Shown: piece by piece, positions 35,303 through 43,036 of the stretch
Position numbering within the stretch: position 1 is the stretch's first letter
How the letters are laid out: every line of letters starts with the position of its first letter
From: Bacteroidia bacterium
GTDB taxonomy: Bacteria; Bacteroidota; Bacteroidia; Flavobacteriales; Flavobacteriaceae
Reading direction: 5' to 3'
Assembly (NCBI GenBank): GCA_030432635.1
Contig: JAUIMB010000005.1
Coordinates: 62,001-126,000 of the forward strand
Length of the DNA: 64,000 bases
Notes under the pieces: generated by a model
Database searches by the model: none
What the model saw: the letters and a program-made list of their open reading frames with translations, nothing else
Told to the model about the DNA's origin: nothing
Program-made: the position numbers and the translations under genes

Positions 35303-37087
35303 ATGAAAATTAATAAATTAACTGCGTTATTACTAAGTATATTCTTGGCATTCGCAGCTTGTGAAACCGAAGAGAGTATTGAGATCACCACACCTGATGC
35401 AACATTTACCCTTCTACAACCTGTGATTTCAAATATCAATTTAAATTACAATTTCCCGGATAATGAAGCATTTACAATTGTTTGGAATGACCAATTAACT
35501 TCAGGAGGCAACTATATGGTTGAGTTATCACCAGATGCTTTATTTGAAAGTCCTGAAGTCATAGGGTCTTCAACGACAGATCGTTTTACCATGACTGTTG
35601 GGGAATTCAACAGTATTTTGCTTGGAGAAGGTGCTGATGCTTTTGAACCATTTGCCGTTTTTATGAGAGTTATCTCAGGATCTGAAATTTCAAATAGTGT
35701 TAGTTTCAGTGTTTCTTCTTACTCAGAAGCACCTCCTGTAGTGACAGCACCAGATAGCACATTTACTTTGGTTCTTTTGGAAACAACTCCTCAAGATGAA
35801 GCTATAAATGTGACATGGGATGATCCTGATTTTGGTGATAACAGTACTGTTGATGTCATTTATGAGGTTCAAATTGCTGAAAATGGAAGTGACTTTGCTG
35901 CTCCAGTAACTTTATCATCTGCAAGTCGCACTCATGAAGAATTTAATGAAGATGTGCTTAATGCAGGACTTGCTGCTGAAGAAGCCGGAAGTTTGGATAT
36001 TAGAGTCAAGGCTACAATTGAAATGGATGGTGGTAATATGGAACGTTACTCAGAACCCGTAACCATAACTGTGACACCTTACAGTGTTGAACTGGCACCT
36101 ATCCTTTATGTTGTTGGTGCTGGTGCTGTAGATGCTGGGTGGGATTGGTCAACACCAGTTGAGTTACCACTACAAGGCACAAAGTATTCTGGCAATATCA
36201 ATCTTACAAATGATGCATTCAGGTTTTTTACGATCAACGGTGATTGGGGCTCTGGATTAAACTATCCATACTATGAAGCAGTGGGTTATACTTTTGATTC
36301 AAATCTAACCAATGCCATGGATGGTGATAGTAACTTCTTCTTTAATGGAACACCTGGTGAATATTTTATTGAAGTTGATACTGAGGCAAAGACAATTACA
36401 TTGGGACCTCCAGTTGTGGGACCGAATTGTAATTTCGATCAATTATGGTTGGTTGGTGCTGGAATCGTAGATGCTGGATGGTCTTGGGATACTCCTGTGG
36501 CTTTACCTTGTACTGGTAATGGAACATATTCAGGAAATGTTGCTCTAACGAATGATGCATTCAGATTTTTCTCAATTAACAATGAATGGGGATCTGGAAC
36601 AAATTACCCAACTTATTTAGGTAATGGCTACACCATAGATGCTAATTTTGAAGACGCTATGGATGGTGATAATAATTTCTTCTTCAATGGAACACCTGGT
36701 ACTTATTTCCTTACCGTTGACGATATAAATAAAACAATCACACTAGGTCCAGAGCAATTAGAATGTGAATTCGAACAATTATGGCTAGTTGGTGCTGGTG
36801 TTGTTGATGCTGGCTGGTCATGGGATACACCTGTGGCTTTACCTTGTACTGGTGCCGGTGTTTATTCTGGTGAAGTCGCTTTAACGAATGATGCGTTCAG
36901 ATTCTTTACTATTAACAATGAGTGGGCTAGTGGAATTAACTATCCAACTTATGAAGGAGATGGCTATACCATTGATTCTGATTTAATCAATGCTATGGAT
37001 GGCGATAGTAATTTCTTCTTCAATGGAACACCTGGGACATATACCCTAACTGTAGATACTGGAAATTTAACTATTTCAGTAGACTAA
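35303..37087 (+). CDS. susF: SusE/SusF-type lipoprotein with three tandem glycan-binding modules
   Basis: From the ATG at 35303 the protein has 594 residues. A TTG two codons earlier is in frame but unlikely as a start. Lipobox Cys20 (FAACETEE) anchors it. Two SusE-N-like beta domains (about 25-265) precede three near-identical modules of about 113 residues, each opening with VGAG(A/I/V)VDAGW(D/S)W and containing TNDAFRFF(T/S)IN and DG(D/N)(S/N)NFFFNGTPG. The Trp-rich repeats should bind alpha-glucan, as the three modules of SusF do. The DNA of modules two and three is very similar, pointing to recent duplication. A strong hairpin terminator follows immediately. Confidence 0.92.
   Translation: MKINKLTALLLSIFLAFAACETEESIEITTPDATFTLLQPVISNINLNYNFPDNEAFTIVWNDQLTSGGNYMVELSPDALFESPEVIGSSTTDRFTMTVGEFNSILLGEGADAFEPFAVFMRVISGSEISNSVSFSVSSYSEAPPVVTAPDSTFTLVLLETTPQDEAINVTWDDPDFGDNSTVDVIYEVQIAENGSDFAAPVTLSSASRTHEEFNEDVLNAGLAAEEAGSLDIRVKATIEMDGGNMERYSEPVTITVTPYSVELAPILYVVGAGAVDAGWDWSTPVELPLQGTKYSGNINLTNDAFRFFTINGDWGSGLNYPYYEAVGYTFDSNLTNAMDGDSNFFFNGTPGEYFIEVDTEAKTITLGPPVVGPNCNFDQLWLVGAGIVDAGWSWDTPVALPCTGNGTYSGNVALTNDAFRFFSINNEWGSGTNYPTYLGNGYTIDANFEDAMDGDNNFFFNGTPGTYFLTVDDINKTITLGPEQLECEFEQLWLVGAGVVDAGWSWDTPVALPCTGAGVYSGEVALTNDAFRFFTINNEWASGINYPTYEGDGYTIDSDLINAMDGDSNFFFNGTPGTYTLTVDTGNLTISVD
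36104..37084 (+). repeat. Three tandem copies of a 112/113-codon binding module
   Basis: The same segment starts at about 36113, 36452 and 36788 (offsets 339 and 336 bases) with the sequence GTTGGTGCTGG. Copies two and three share long identical stretches around 36486-36525 and 36822-36861. All lie inside the SusF-type gene. Confidence 0.85.
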
Positions 37088-37100
37088 ATTGATATGAACT

Positions 37101-37136
37101 AAAAAAAGGCTATGTGTTTTGCATAGCCTTTTTTTT
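37101..37136 (+). terminator. Intrinsic terminator between the SusF-type gene and the T9SS amylase
   Basis: An A-tract and GGCTATG (37101-37114) pair with CATAGCC and a run of eight T (37122-37136) around a 7-base loop. The next ATG is only 16 bases further on, too close for an independent promoter, so read-through must feed the amylase gene. Confidence 0.85.
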
Positions 37137-37152
37137 AAAATAACATATAGCA

Positions 37153-40053
37153 ATGAAAAAACTATTACTCACACTTATAACCCTATGTACTCTTAATGCT
37201 TTTGGTCAAGTTTCTCTTAACGTGAGCGCTATAGAGGTCGATGAACCCGTCACAATTACTGTTGATGTTAATAGTACGGATTCAAATTGTAACGGGTTAA
37301 ATAATCCTGCCAAGGTTTACATGCATTCTGGTATTGGAGATAACGCCAATGCTTTCGGCTTCAGTGTTATTGGAAATTGGGGACAGGATGATGGTATTGG
37401 TGAAATGACATCTAATGGTGATGGAACATTTAGCATAACCATTACACCTCAAGACTATTACGGTTTAACTCCTGAGCAAGCCGAAAATGCCACTCAAATT
37501 GGTATTGTATTCAGAAATGCCGATGGAACGGAAGAATTGAAAGATGATGGCTGTGAAGATTTTATCTTTCCGATTGGAAGTGTACTAATCGATATTACCC
37601 AACCTACAAGTGACTTGGTCGTTGTAAATTCTGGTAGTAACCTATCTGTTAGTGCAAACATTATTTTTCAAGGTAGTACCACCGTAATGGGAAGCTTCGA
37701 GGTTTTCTACAATAACGTTTCTGTGGCTACTGGAAACTGTGGATTTCCAGCTTGCAATACCTCAATAAACAACATTACTGAAAGTGGAACCGTACGATTC
37801 GTTGGAACGCCTCCGGGTTCTACAGAAACTGGAGAAGCGAGTTTCGATGTTGTTGTTGTTCCTACAGTTGTCGAGCAAAGTATGCCATCTGGAATGGAAG
37901 ATGGAATTAATTACGATGCTGACCCAACTAAAGCTACTTTGGTTATATCTGCTCCAGGTAAAGAATTCATTCAGGTTGCCGGAAGTTTCAACAACTACTC
38001 ACCTACAAACGCTGATGTCATGAAGCGAGACCCTTCATCGGGTAAGTATTGGTTAGAAATAAACGGATTGACTCCAGGACAAGTTGAAACCTATCAATAT
38101 TGGGTATTTGATACCAATCCTATTGCAAACTCTCCTGCTTTAGTTAAAACTGCAGATCCATTTTCAACTTTAGTCTTATCTCCTTTTGATGACCCTTTTA
38201 TCCCTAATAGTTCATTTCCAGGTTTAGGAGCTGGTGGAGCTTATGAATATCCTTCTGGACAACAACGTGAGGTAACTGTCCTACAAACAGGACAAACACC
38301 ATATCCATGGCAAGTGACAAATTTTCAAAAACCTAAAAAAGAAGATCTTATTGTATATGAAGTATTGGTTAGGGATTTTGATGCAAACCGAAACTATCAA
38401 AGCCTTATAGATCGTATCGATTATTTTAAGGATTTAAATGTGAATGCCATTCAACTAATGCCAGTCATGGAATATGAAGGCAATGAAAGTTGGGGCTACA
38501 ACACCTCATTTCATATGGCTCTTGATAAATTCTATGGAACTCCAGATAAGTTCAAGGAATTCATAGATGTATGCCATCAAAACGGAATTGCAGTAATATT
38601 GGATGTTGCCTTAAACCATGCTTTTGGACGAAATCCGATGGTACGCATGTGGATGGACGATCCTGATGGTGATGGTTGGGGTGGACCAGCTTCAGATAGT
38701 CCTTATTTTAATCAATTGCCAACTCATGCCTTTAATGTAGGTGACGATTTTAACCACCAACAACCGTTAACTCAAGAGTATACGAGACGCGTAGTTAAAC
38801 ACTGGATTGAAGAATATAACATCGATGGTTTTCGTTGGGACTTAACCAAAGGGTTTACACAAAATTGTGGCAATGGTACTTTTGGAGGAGACTTTGGATG
38901 TACCAATGTGTATCAACAAGATCGTGTGGATGTGTTGAGGAGTTATGCTGACTATTCCTGGTCTTTGGATGAAACCCACTACGTTATCTTCGAGCATTTA
39001 GGAAATGATAACGAAGAGCAGCAATGGGCAAACTACAGACTGAACGAGACCGTAAGTAAAGGTATCATGATGTGGGGAATAATGAACCATGAATATAACC
39101 AACTTACTATGGGTTTTAACAGTGACAATAATATTAATCGAATGGGACATCAAAGCCGAGGATTTAACGCACCAAGACTCATGGGTTATCCTGAAAGTCA
39201 TGATGAGGAGCGATTAATGTATAGAAATATTGCTTTTGGCAATGACTCTAACGGCGCTCATAATGTAAGGGACTTAAATACAGCCTTATCGAGAATGTCT
39301 GCATTAGGTGCTGTTTCAATAACAATTCCTGGACCTAAAATGATTTGGCACTTTGGTGCTCTAGGGATGGACAACTCGATTTTCACCTGCTTTAATGGTA
39401 CTGTAAATGATCCTGATTGTAAGTTAGATACTAAACCACAACCACAATGGACTGAAAACTGGTTGGCAGATACAAACAGAAGGCAGATTTATGACGATTG
39501 GGCCAGGTTAAATGCATTAAAAATTAATGAAGCTGTCTTTGAGGGTGATTATGCCATTACCTCTGGAGATCTTACACCAAGGATTGACATTTTTGACACT
39601 TCTATTCCTGCTAATGAATTAAGAAATGTGATTGTCTTAGCTAATTTTGATGTTGTTTCACGAACAATAAACACCAATTTCCCTACTGGTGGTAATTGGT
39701 ATGATCTCATGGATGAAACTGGAAGTACAACTTATAGTGCATCCACAATAACTATCGCTCCAGGTCAATTTAGGATTTTTGGAAACCAAGTCGCTACTTT
39801 GAGTACCGACGAAATCAATAGTGCTGGCACATTCAGTATCTATCCTAATCCTGTAAATACTTCGTTTAAAACGAACAAAAACTTGAACCACCTAGAGATA
39901 TATGATCTTACAGGTAAATTAGAGAAGTCCTATTCAGGTGATTTTACACAGAATGACTCGTTTGACATTTCTGACATCAGTCAAGGTGTATACCTTGTGA
40001 AAATAGAAAACATCAGTGGTCAAACCCTGACATCGAAGCTTATTAAATTATAA
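37153..40053 (+). CDS. Secreted GH13 alpha-amylase with T9SS C-terminal sorting domain
   Basis: The 966-residue protein has a signal peptide (ending LNAFGQ). An N-terminal beta region (about 20-160) is followed by an E-set/CBM48-like domain (KATLVISAPGKEFIQVAGSF). GH13 regions are VILDVALNHAFGRNP, NIDGFRWDLTKGF (nucleophile Asp563), YVIFEHLGND (acid/base Glu614; the usual Gly before Glu is Phe) and YPESHDEERL (Asp684). The last 75 residues are a type-A T9SS sorting domain (IYPNPVNTSF, then GVYLVKIENISGQTLTSKLIKL). It should therefore be exported to the cell surface or medium and make the first cuts in starch or glycogen. It lies 16 bases after a terminator, implying reduced expression relative to susCD. 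Confidence 0.95.
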   Translation: MKKLLLTLITLCTLNAFGQVSLNVSAIEVDEPVTITVDVNSTDSNCNGLNNPAKVYMHSGIGDNANAFGFSVIGNWGQDDGIGEMTSNGDGTFSITITPQDYYGLTPEQAENATQIGIVFRNADGTEELKDDGCEDFIFPIGSVLIDITQPTSDLVVVNSGSNLSVSANIIFQGSTTVMGSFEVFYNNVSVATGNCGFPACNTSINNITESGTVRFVGTPPGSTETGEASFDVVVVPTVVEQSMPSGMEDGINYDADPTKATLVISAPGKEFIQVAGSFNNYSPTNADVMKRDPSSGKYWLEINGLTPGQVETYQYWVFDTNPIANSPALVKTADPFSTLVLSPFDDPFIPNSSFPGLGAGGAYEYPSGQQREVTVLQTGQTPYPWQVTNFQKPKKEDLIVYEVLVRDFDANRNYQSLIDRIDYFKDLNVNAIQLMPVMEYEGNESWGYNTSFHMALDKFYGTPDKFKEFIDVCHQNGIAVILDVALNHAFGRNPMVRMWMDDPDGDGWGGPASDSPYFNQLPTHAFNVGDDFNHQQPLTQEYTRRVVKHWIEEYNIDGFRWDLTKGFTQNCGNGTFGGDFGCTNVYQQDRVDVLRSYADYSWSLDETHYVIFEHLGNDNEEQQWANYRLNETVSKGIMMWGIMNHEYNQLTMGFNSDNNINRMGHQSRGFNAPRLMGYPESHDEERLMYRNIAFGNDSNGAHNVRDLNTALSRMSALGAVSITIPGPKMIWHFGALGMDNSIFTCFNGTVNDPDCKLDTKPQPQWTENWLADTNRRQIYDDWARLNALKINEAVFEGDYAITSGDLTPRIDIFDTSIPANELRNVIVLANFDVVSRTINTNFPTGGNWYDLMDETGSTTYSASTITIAPGQFRIFGNQVATLSTDEINSAGTFSIYPNPVNTSFKTNKNLNHLEIYDLTGKLEKSYSGDFTQNDSFDISDISQGVYLVKIENISGQTLTSKLIKL

Positions 40054-40086
40054 TATAACTTAATTAGTGATTTGAATTAGTCTAAA

Positions 40087-40117
40087 AAATACCTCCTTGA
40101 TCATCAAGGAGGTATTT
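40087..40117 (+). terminator. Strong intrinsic terminator at the end of the rightward Sus arm
   Basis: A perfect 14-bp stem (AAATACCTCCTTGA with TCAAGGAGGTATTT) encloses a 3-base loop and is followed by a T-rich stretch. It ends the susC-to-amylase transcript and separates it from the GH53 gene. Confidence 0.85.
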
Positions 40118-40168
40118 AATTTTAGTTACATTATAACACTATGTAACCATGAATATAACTGTATCCAT

Positions 40169-41326
40169 ATGATTTTAATTAATGATATTACCATTATCAG
40201 ATACATAATAGCATTGCTATTACTATCGTCGTGCAATTCAGAAAATGGCATAGACAATCCCACAGAAAATGATCCAGAAAATCAAGTCATTGATTTTTAT
40301 TTTGGTGCAGATTTATCTTATGTAAATGAAATGGAAGATTGTGGTGCTATTTATAAGAACCTAGATGGTGAAACTCAAGATGTCTATTCCATATTTAAGG
40401 GTGCAGGTACTAACTTAATAAGAGTTCGCCTTTGGCATAACCCTTCATGGACTAACTACTCCAATTATAATGATGTCGTAGAAACCATACAACGTGCCAA
40501 AGCCCTAAACATGTCTGTACTTTTGGATTTTCATTACAGTGACACATGGGCAGATCCATTGCAACAAGAAATTCCAGCTGCTTGGGCAAGCGAAATTAAC
40601 AATTTAGATACGCTTAAGGAATTACTTTACAGTTATACTTATGACACCTTAGATAATTTAGCCAGCCTAAATCTTCTACCTGATATTGTCCAAATAGGCA
40701 ATGAAATCAATCCGATGATCCTTCAGCAAGGAGAATTGACTTGGCCTATTGATTGGACTAGAAATGCCACACTAATCAACAGGGCTATTGAAGCCGTGAG
40801 AGACATCGCACTTATTAAGAACGAAACTATCGAAGTCATGCTTCACATTGCTCAACCTGAAAATGCTTTATGGTGGTTTGAACAAGCGACAGAAAATGAT
40901 GTTACCGATTTTGATTGGATTGGACTCTCCTACTATCCTATTTGGTCAGAATACAACCTTAATAATGTCCATATCCCTTTTTCTACACTCATAAATACAT
41001 ACGATAAAAAATTAATGGTTGTTGAAACGGCTTATCCTTTTACTATGGAAAATATCGATACTGCCAATAACATTTTAGGAACTGACGCACTAATTGATGG
41101 CTATCCTGCATCACAACAAGGGCAATATAATTACCTATTAGATTTGCATGGCATAATTAAAAATGCTGGAGGGCAAGGTTTGGTATATTGGGAACCAACT
41201 TGGGTGTCCACAAACTGCTCAACACTTTGGGCGCAAGGCTCGCACTGGGATAACGCCACACTATTTGACCATAACAACCAAGCTACATTGGGCATGCAGT
41301 TTTACAGCTTATCAATTGAAGATTAA
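40169..41326 (+). CDS. GH53 arabinogalactan endo-beta-1,4-galactanase lipoprotein
   Basis: The enzyme cuts beta-1,4-galactan. From the ATG at 40169 it has 385 residues and a lipobox (LLLLSSCNSENG, Cys22). The earlier in-frame start at 40097 lies inside the upstream terminator and is rejected. GH53 motifs are GADLSYVNEMEDCG, LIRVRLWHNPSW, LLDFHYSDTWADP, acid/base Glu179 in QIGNEINP, GLSYYPIWSEY and nucleophile Glu286 in MVVETAYPF. It follows the alpha-glucan locus but is separated by a strong terminator and has no galactan SusCD partners here. It is probably an independent single-gene unit attached to the locus. Confidence 0.95.
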   Translation: MILINDITIIRYIIALLLLSSCNSENGIDNPTENDPENQVIDFYFGADLSYVNEMEDCGAIYKNLDGETQDVYSIFKGAGTNLIRVRLWHNPSWTNYSNYNDVVETIQRAKALNMSVLLDFHYSDTWADPLQQEIPAAWASEINNLDTLKELLYSYTYDTLDNLASLNLLPDIVQIGNEINPMILQQGELTWPIDWTRNATLINRAIEAVRDIALIKNETIEVMLHIAQPENALWWFEQATENDVTDFDWIGLSYYPIWSEYNLNNVHIPFSTLINTYDKKLMVVETAYPFTMENIDTANNILGTDALIDGYPASQQGQYNYLLDLHGIIKNAGGQGLVYWEPTWVSTNCSTLWAQGSHWDNATLFDHNNQATLGMQFYSLSIED

Positions 41327-41328
41327 CA

Positions 41329-41361
41329 AAAAAAAGCCAACATGTAATGTCAGCTTTTTTT
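41329..41361. terminator. Bidirectional terminator between GH53 and tRNA-Leu
   Basis: AAAAAAAGC (41329-41337) pairs with GCTTTTTTT (41353-41361), and ACAT with ATGT inside, with a small CA/CA internal loop. A and T tracts flank both sides, so it can serve both the GH53 gene and the tRNA gene on the other strand. Confidence 0.7.
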
Positions 41362-41368
41362 AATGAAG

Positions 41369-41450
41369 TGCGGATGACAGGAATCGAACCTGCACACCTC
41401 GCGGCACTAGATCCTAAGTCTAGCGTGTCTACCAGTTCCACCACATCCGC
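41369..41450 (-). tRNA. tRNA-Leu (anticodon UAG)
   Basis: The 82-base minus-strand sequence folds with a 7-bp acceptor stem (GCGGATG with CATCCGC) and discriminator A at 41369. The D arm is TGGTGGAACTGGTAGACACG. The anticodon stem CTAGA/TCTAG has loop CTTAGGA, giving anticodon UAG. A long class-II variable arm (TGCCGCGAGGTGT) follows, as does the T arm with GGTTCGATTCC. CCA is not encoded. The long variable arm and the anticodon both identify leucine. Confidence 0.95.
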
Positions 41451-41457
41451 AAGACTA

Positions 41458-41475
41458 CCAATTTATTTAAATTGG
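41458..41475. promoter_or_regulatory. Palindrome just upstream of the tRNA-Leu gene
   Basis: CCAATTTA and TAAATTGG form a perfect inverted repeat around TT, 7 bases before the 5' end of the tRNA. It may belong to the promoter region or to 5'-leader processing; no function is shown. Confidence 0.35.
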
Positions 41476-41544
41476 GTTGCAAATATACATAATGTTTTCA
41501 ATATTCTAATAACTTTAATACCAAAAAAATAACCTTCATTTTTG

Positions 41545-41552
41545 TACTTTTG
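41545..41552 (+). promoter_or_regulatory. Candidate -7 element for the M20 dipeptidase
   Basis: TACTTTTG matches the Bacteroidota -7 consensus TAnnTTTG and lies 22 bases before the ATG at 41575. A convincing -33 box at the right distance was not found. Confidence 0.35.
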
Positions 41553-41574
41553 AACGAATCTAAAACCAAATTCA

Positions 41575-42963
41575 ATGCAACATATTCAGTCGTACATATC
41601 AGATCACAAAGAAAGATTTTTGAATGAACTCCTCGAACTTCTCAAAATACCTTCCGTGAGTGCTGATCCAGCATTTAAGGATGACGTCATTAAAACGGCC
41701 AACGCTATTAAGAACAGTCTTGAAGAAGCAGGTTGTGATCGCGTAGAGGTTTGTGAGACTAAAGGGTATCCAATAGTTTATGGTGAAAAAATAATTGACA
41801 AAAACCTTCCTACTGTTTTGGTTTATGGCCATTATGATGTTCAACCTGCAGATCCACTTGACCTATGGGATTCTCCACCCTATGAACCAGTCATTAAAAA
41901 AACCGATATCCATCCTGAAGGTGCTATTTTCGCTCGTGGAGCTTGTGATGATAAGGGACAAATGTTTATGCACGTCAAGGCTTTGGAATTCATGACCAAA
42001 ACCAATCAACTCCCTTGTAATGTCAAATTTATGATTGAAGGTGAGGAAGAAGTAGGAAGTGTTAGTCTTTCTGCTTTTGTTAAGGAAAACAGGGAAAAAC
42101 TTCAAAATGATGTGATTCTTATTTCCGATACTGGTATGATCGCTCAGGATGTGCCATCAATTACGACAGGGTTGCGTGGACTTAGTTATGTCGAAGTTGA
42201 AGTTACGGGTCCAAATCGAGATTTACATTCTGGGTTGTATGGAGGTGCCGTGGCCAATCCCATAAATATCCTCACTAAAATGATAGCGTCTTTACACGAC
42301 GAAAACAATCACATTACCATTCCTGGGTTTTATGATAAAGTAGAGGAACTTTCCGAAGCGGAAAGGGCTGAAATGGCAAAAGCACCTTTCTCCTTAGAGG
42401 CATATAAAAATGCACTGGATATTGATGCAGTCTACGGAGAAAAAGGCTATACGACCAATGAACGAAATTCCATTCGCCCAACATTGGATGTCAATGGAAT
42501 TTGGGGTGGATACACAGGAGAAGGAGCCAAAACTGTCATTGCCAGTAAGGCTTTTGCAAAGATATCTATGCGATTGGTACCTCACCAAGATTGGGAAAAT
42601 ATTACTGAATTGTTCCAAATGCATTTTGAACGTATTGCTCCCAAAGGCGTTCGAGTAAAGGTAAAACCTCATCATGGTGGCCAAGGCTATGTCACTCCAA
42701 TTGATAGTGTTGGCTATCAAGCTGCGTCGAAAGCTTACGAGGATACCTTCGGAAAAAAGCCTATTCCTCAACGAAGTGGTGGAAGCATTCCTATTGTCGC
42801 TTTGTTTGAAGAGGAACTAAAAAGCAAGACCATTTTAATGGGATTCGGTTTGAACAGTGATGCCATTCATTCACCAAATGAACATTTTGGTGTTTGGAAC
42901 TATTTCAAGGGAATAGAAACCATCCCTCTATTTTACAAATATTTTACTGAATTAAGTGCTTGA
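41575..42963 (+). CDS. M20-family dipeptidase (carnosinase/CNDP-like)
   Basis: The 462-residue cytoplasmic metallopeptidase cleaves dipeptides or small peptides with two zinc (or manganese) ions. Metal-site motifs are VYGHYDVQPADP (His86, Asp88), FARGACDDKGQ (123-129) and IEGEEEVGS with the catalytic Glu pair. The dimerisation domain contains RDLHSGLYGGAVANP, and the C-terminal part contains GGSIPIV and GFGLNSDAIHSPNEHF with the last metal His. The length is typical. It is monocistronic and followed by a two-way terminator. Confidence 0.95.
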   Translation: MQHIQSYISDHKERFLNELLELLKIPSVSADPAFKDDVIKTANAIKNSLEEAGCDRVEVCETKGYPIVYGEKIIDKNLPTVLVYGHYDVQPADPLDLWDSPPYEPVIKKTDIHPEGAIFARGACDDKGQMFMHVKALEFMTKTNQLPCNVKFMIEGEEEVGSVSLSAFVKENREKLQNDVILISDTGMIAQDVPSITTGLRGLSYVEVEVTGPNRDLHSGLYGGAVANPINILTKMIASLHDENNHITIPGFYDKVEELSEAERAEMAKAPFSLEAYKNALDIDAVYGEKGYTTNERNSIRPTLDVNGIWGGYTGEGAKTVIASKAFAKISMRLVPHQDWENITELFQMHFERIAPKGVRVKVKPHHGGQGYVTPIDSVGYQAASKAYEDTFGKKPIPQRSGGSIPIVALFEEELKSKTILMGFGLNSDAIHSPNEHFGVWNYFKGIETIPLFYKYFTELSA

Positions 42964-42973
42964 CTAAAAAATG

Positions 42974-43013
42974 AAAGCCACAACTAAGTTTGAGAAACAT
43001 GAGTTGTGGCTTT
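42974..43013. terminator. Bidirectional terminator between M20 and M28 peptidase genes
   Basis: AAAGCCACAACT (42974-42985) pairs with AGTTGTGGCTTT (43002-43013) in a 12-bp stem; GTTT/AAAC pairing is possible within the 16-base loop. It separates two convergent genes. Confidence 0.75.
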
Positions 43014-43036
43014 AACTTCTTTCTTTATAAGCTTTC

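Noticed and set aside
40097-40168. Upstream start for the GH53 gene
   Set aside because: It lies within the terminator stem of the previous operon, and the added residues do not look like a signal peptide. The ATG at 40169 gives a good lipobox.
41347-41532. A 61-codon plus-strand ORF after the GH53 gene
   Set aside because: It runs through the terminator and the tRNA-Leu gene on the other strand and has no protein-like features.
42394-42771. A 125-codon minus-strand ORF opposite the M20 gene
   Set aside because: It lies wholly inside the conserved dipeptidase gene and lacks any recognisable feature.
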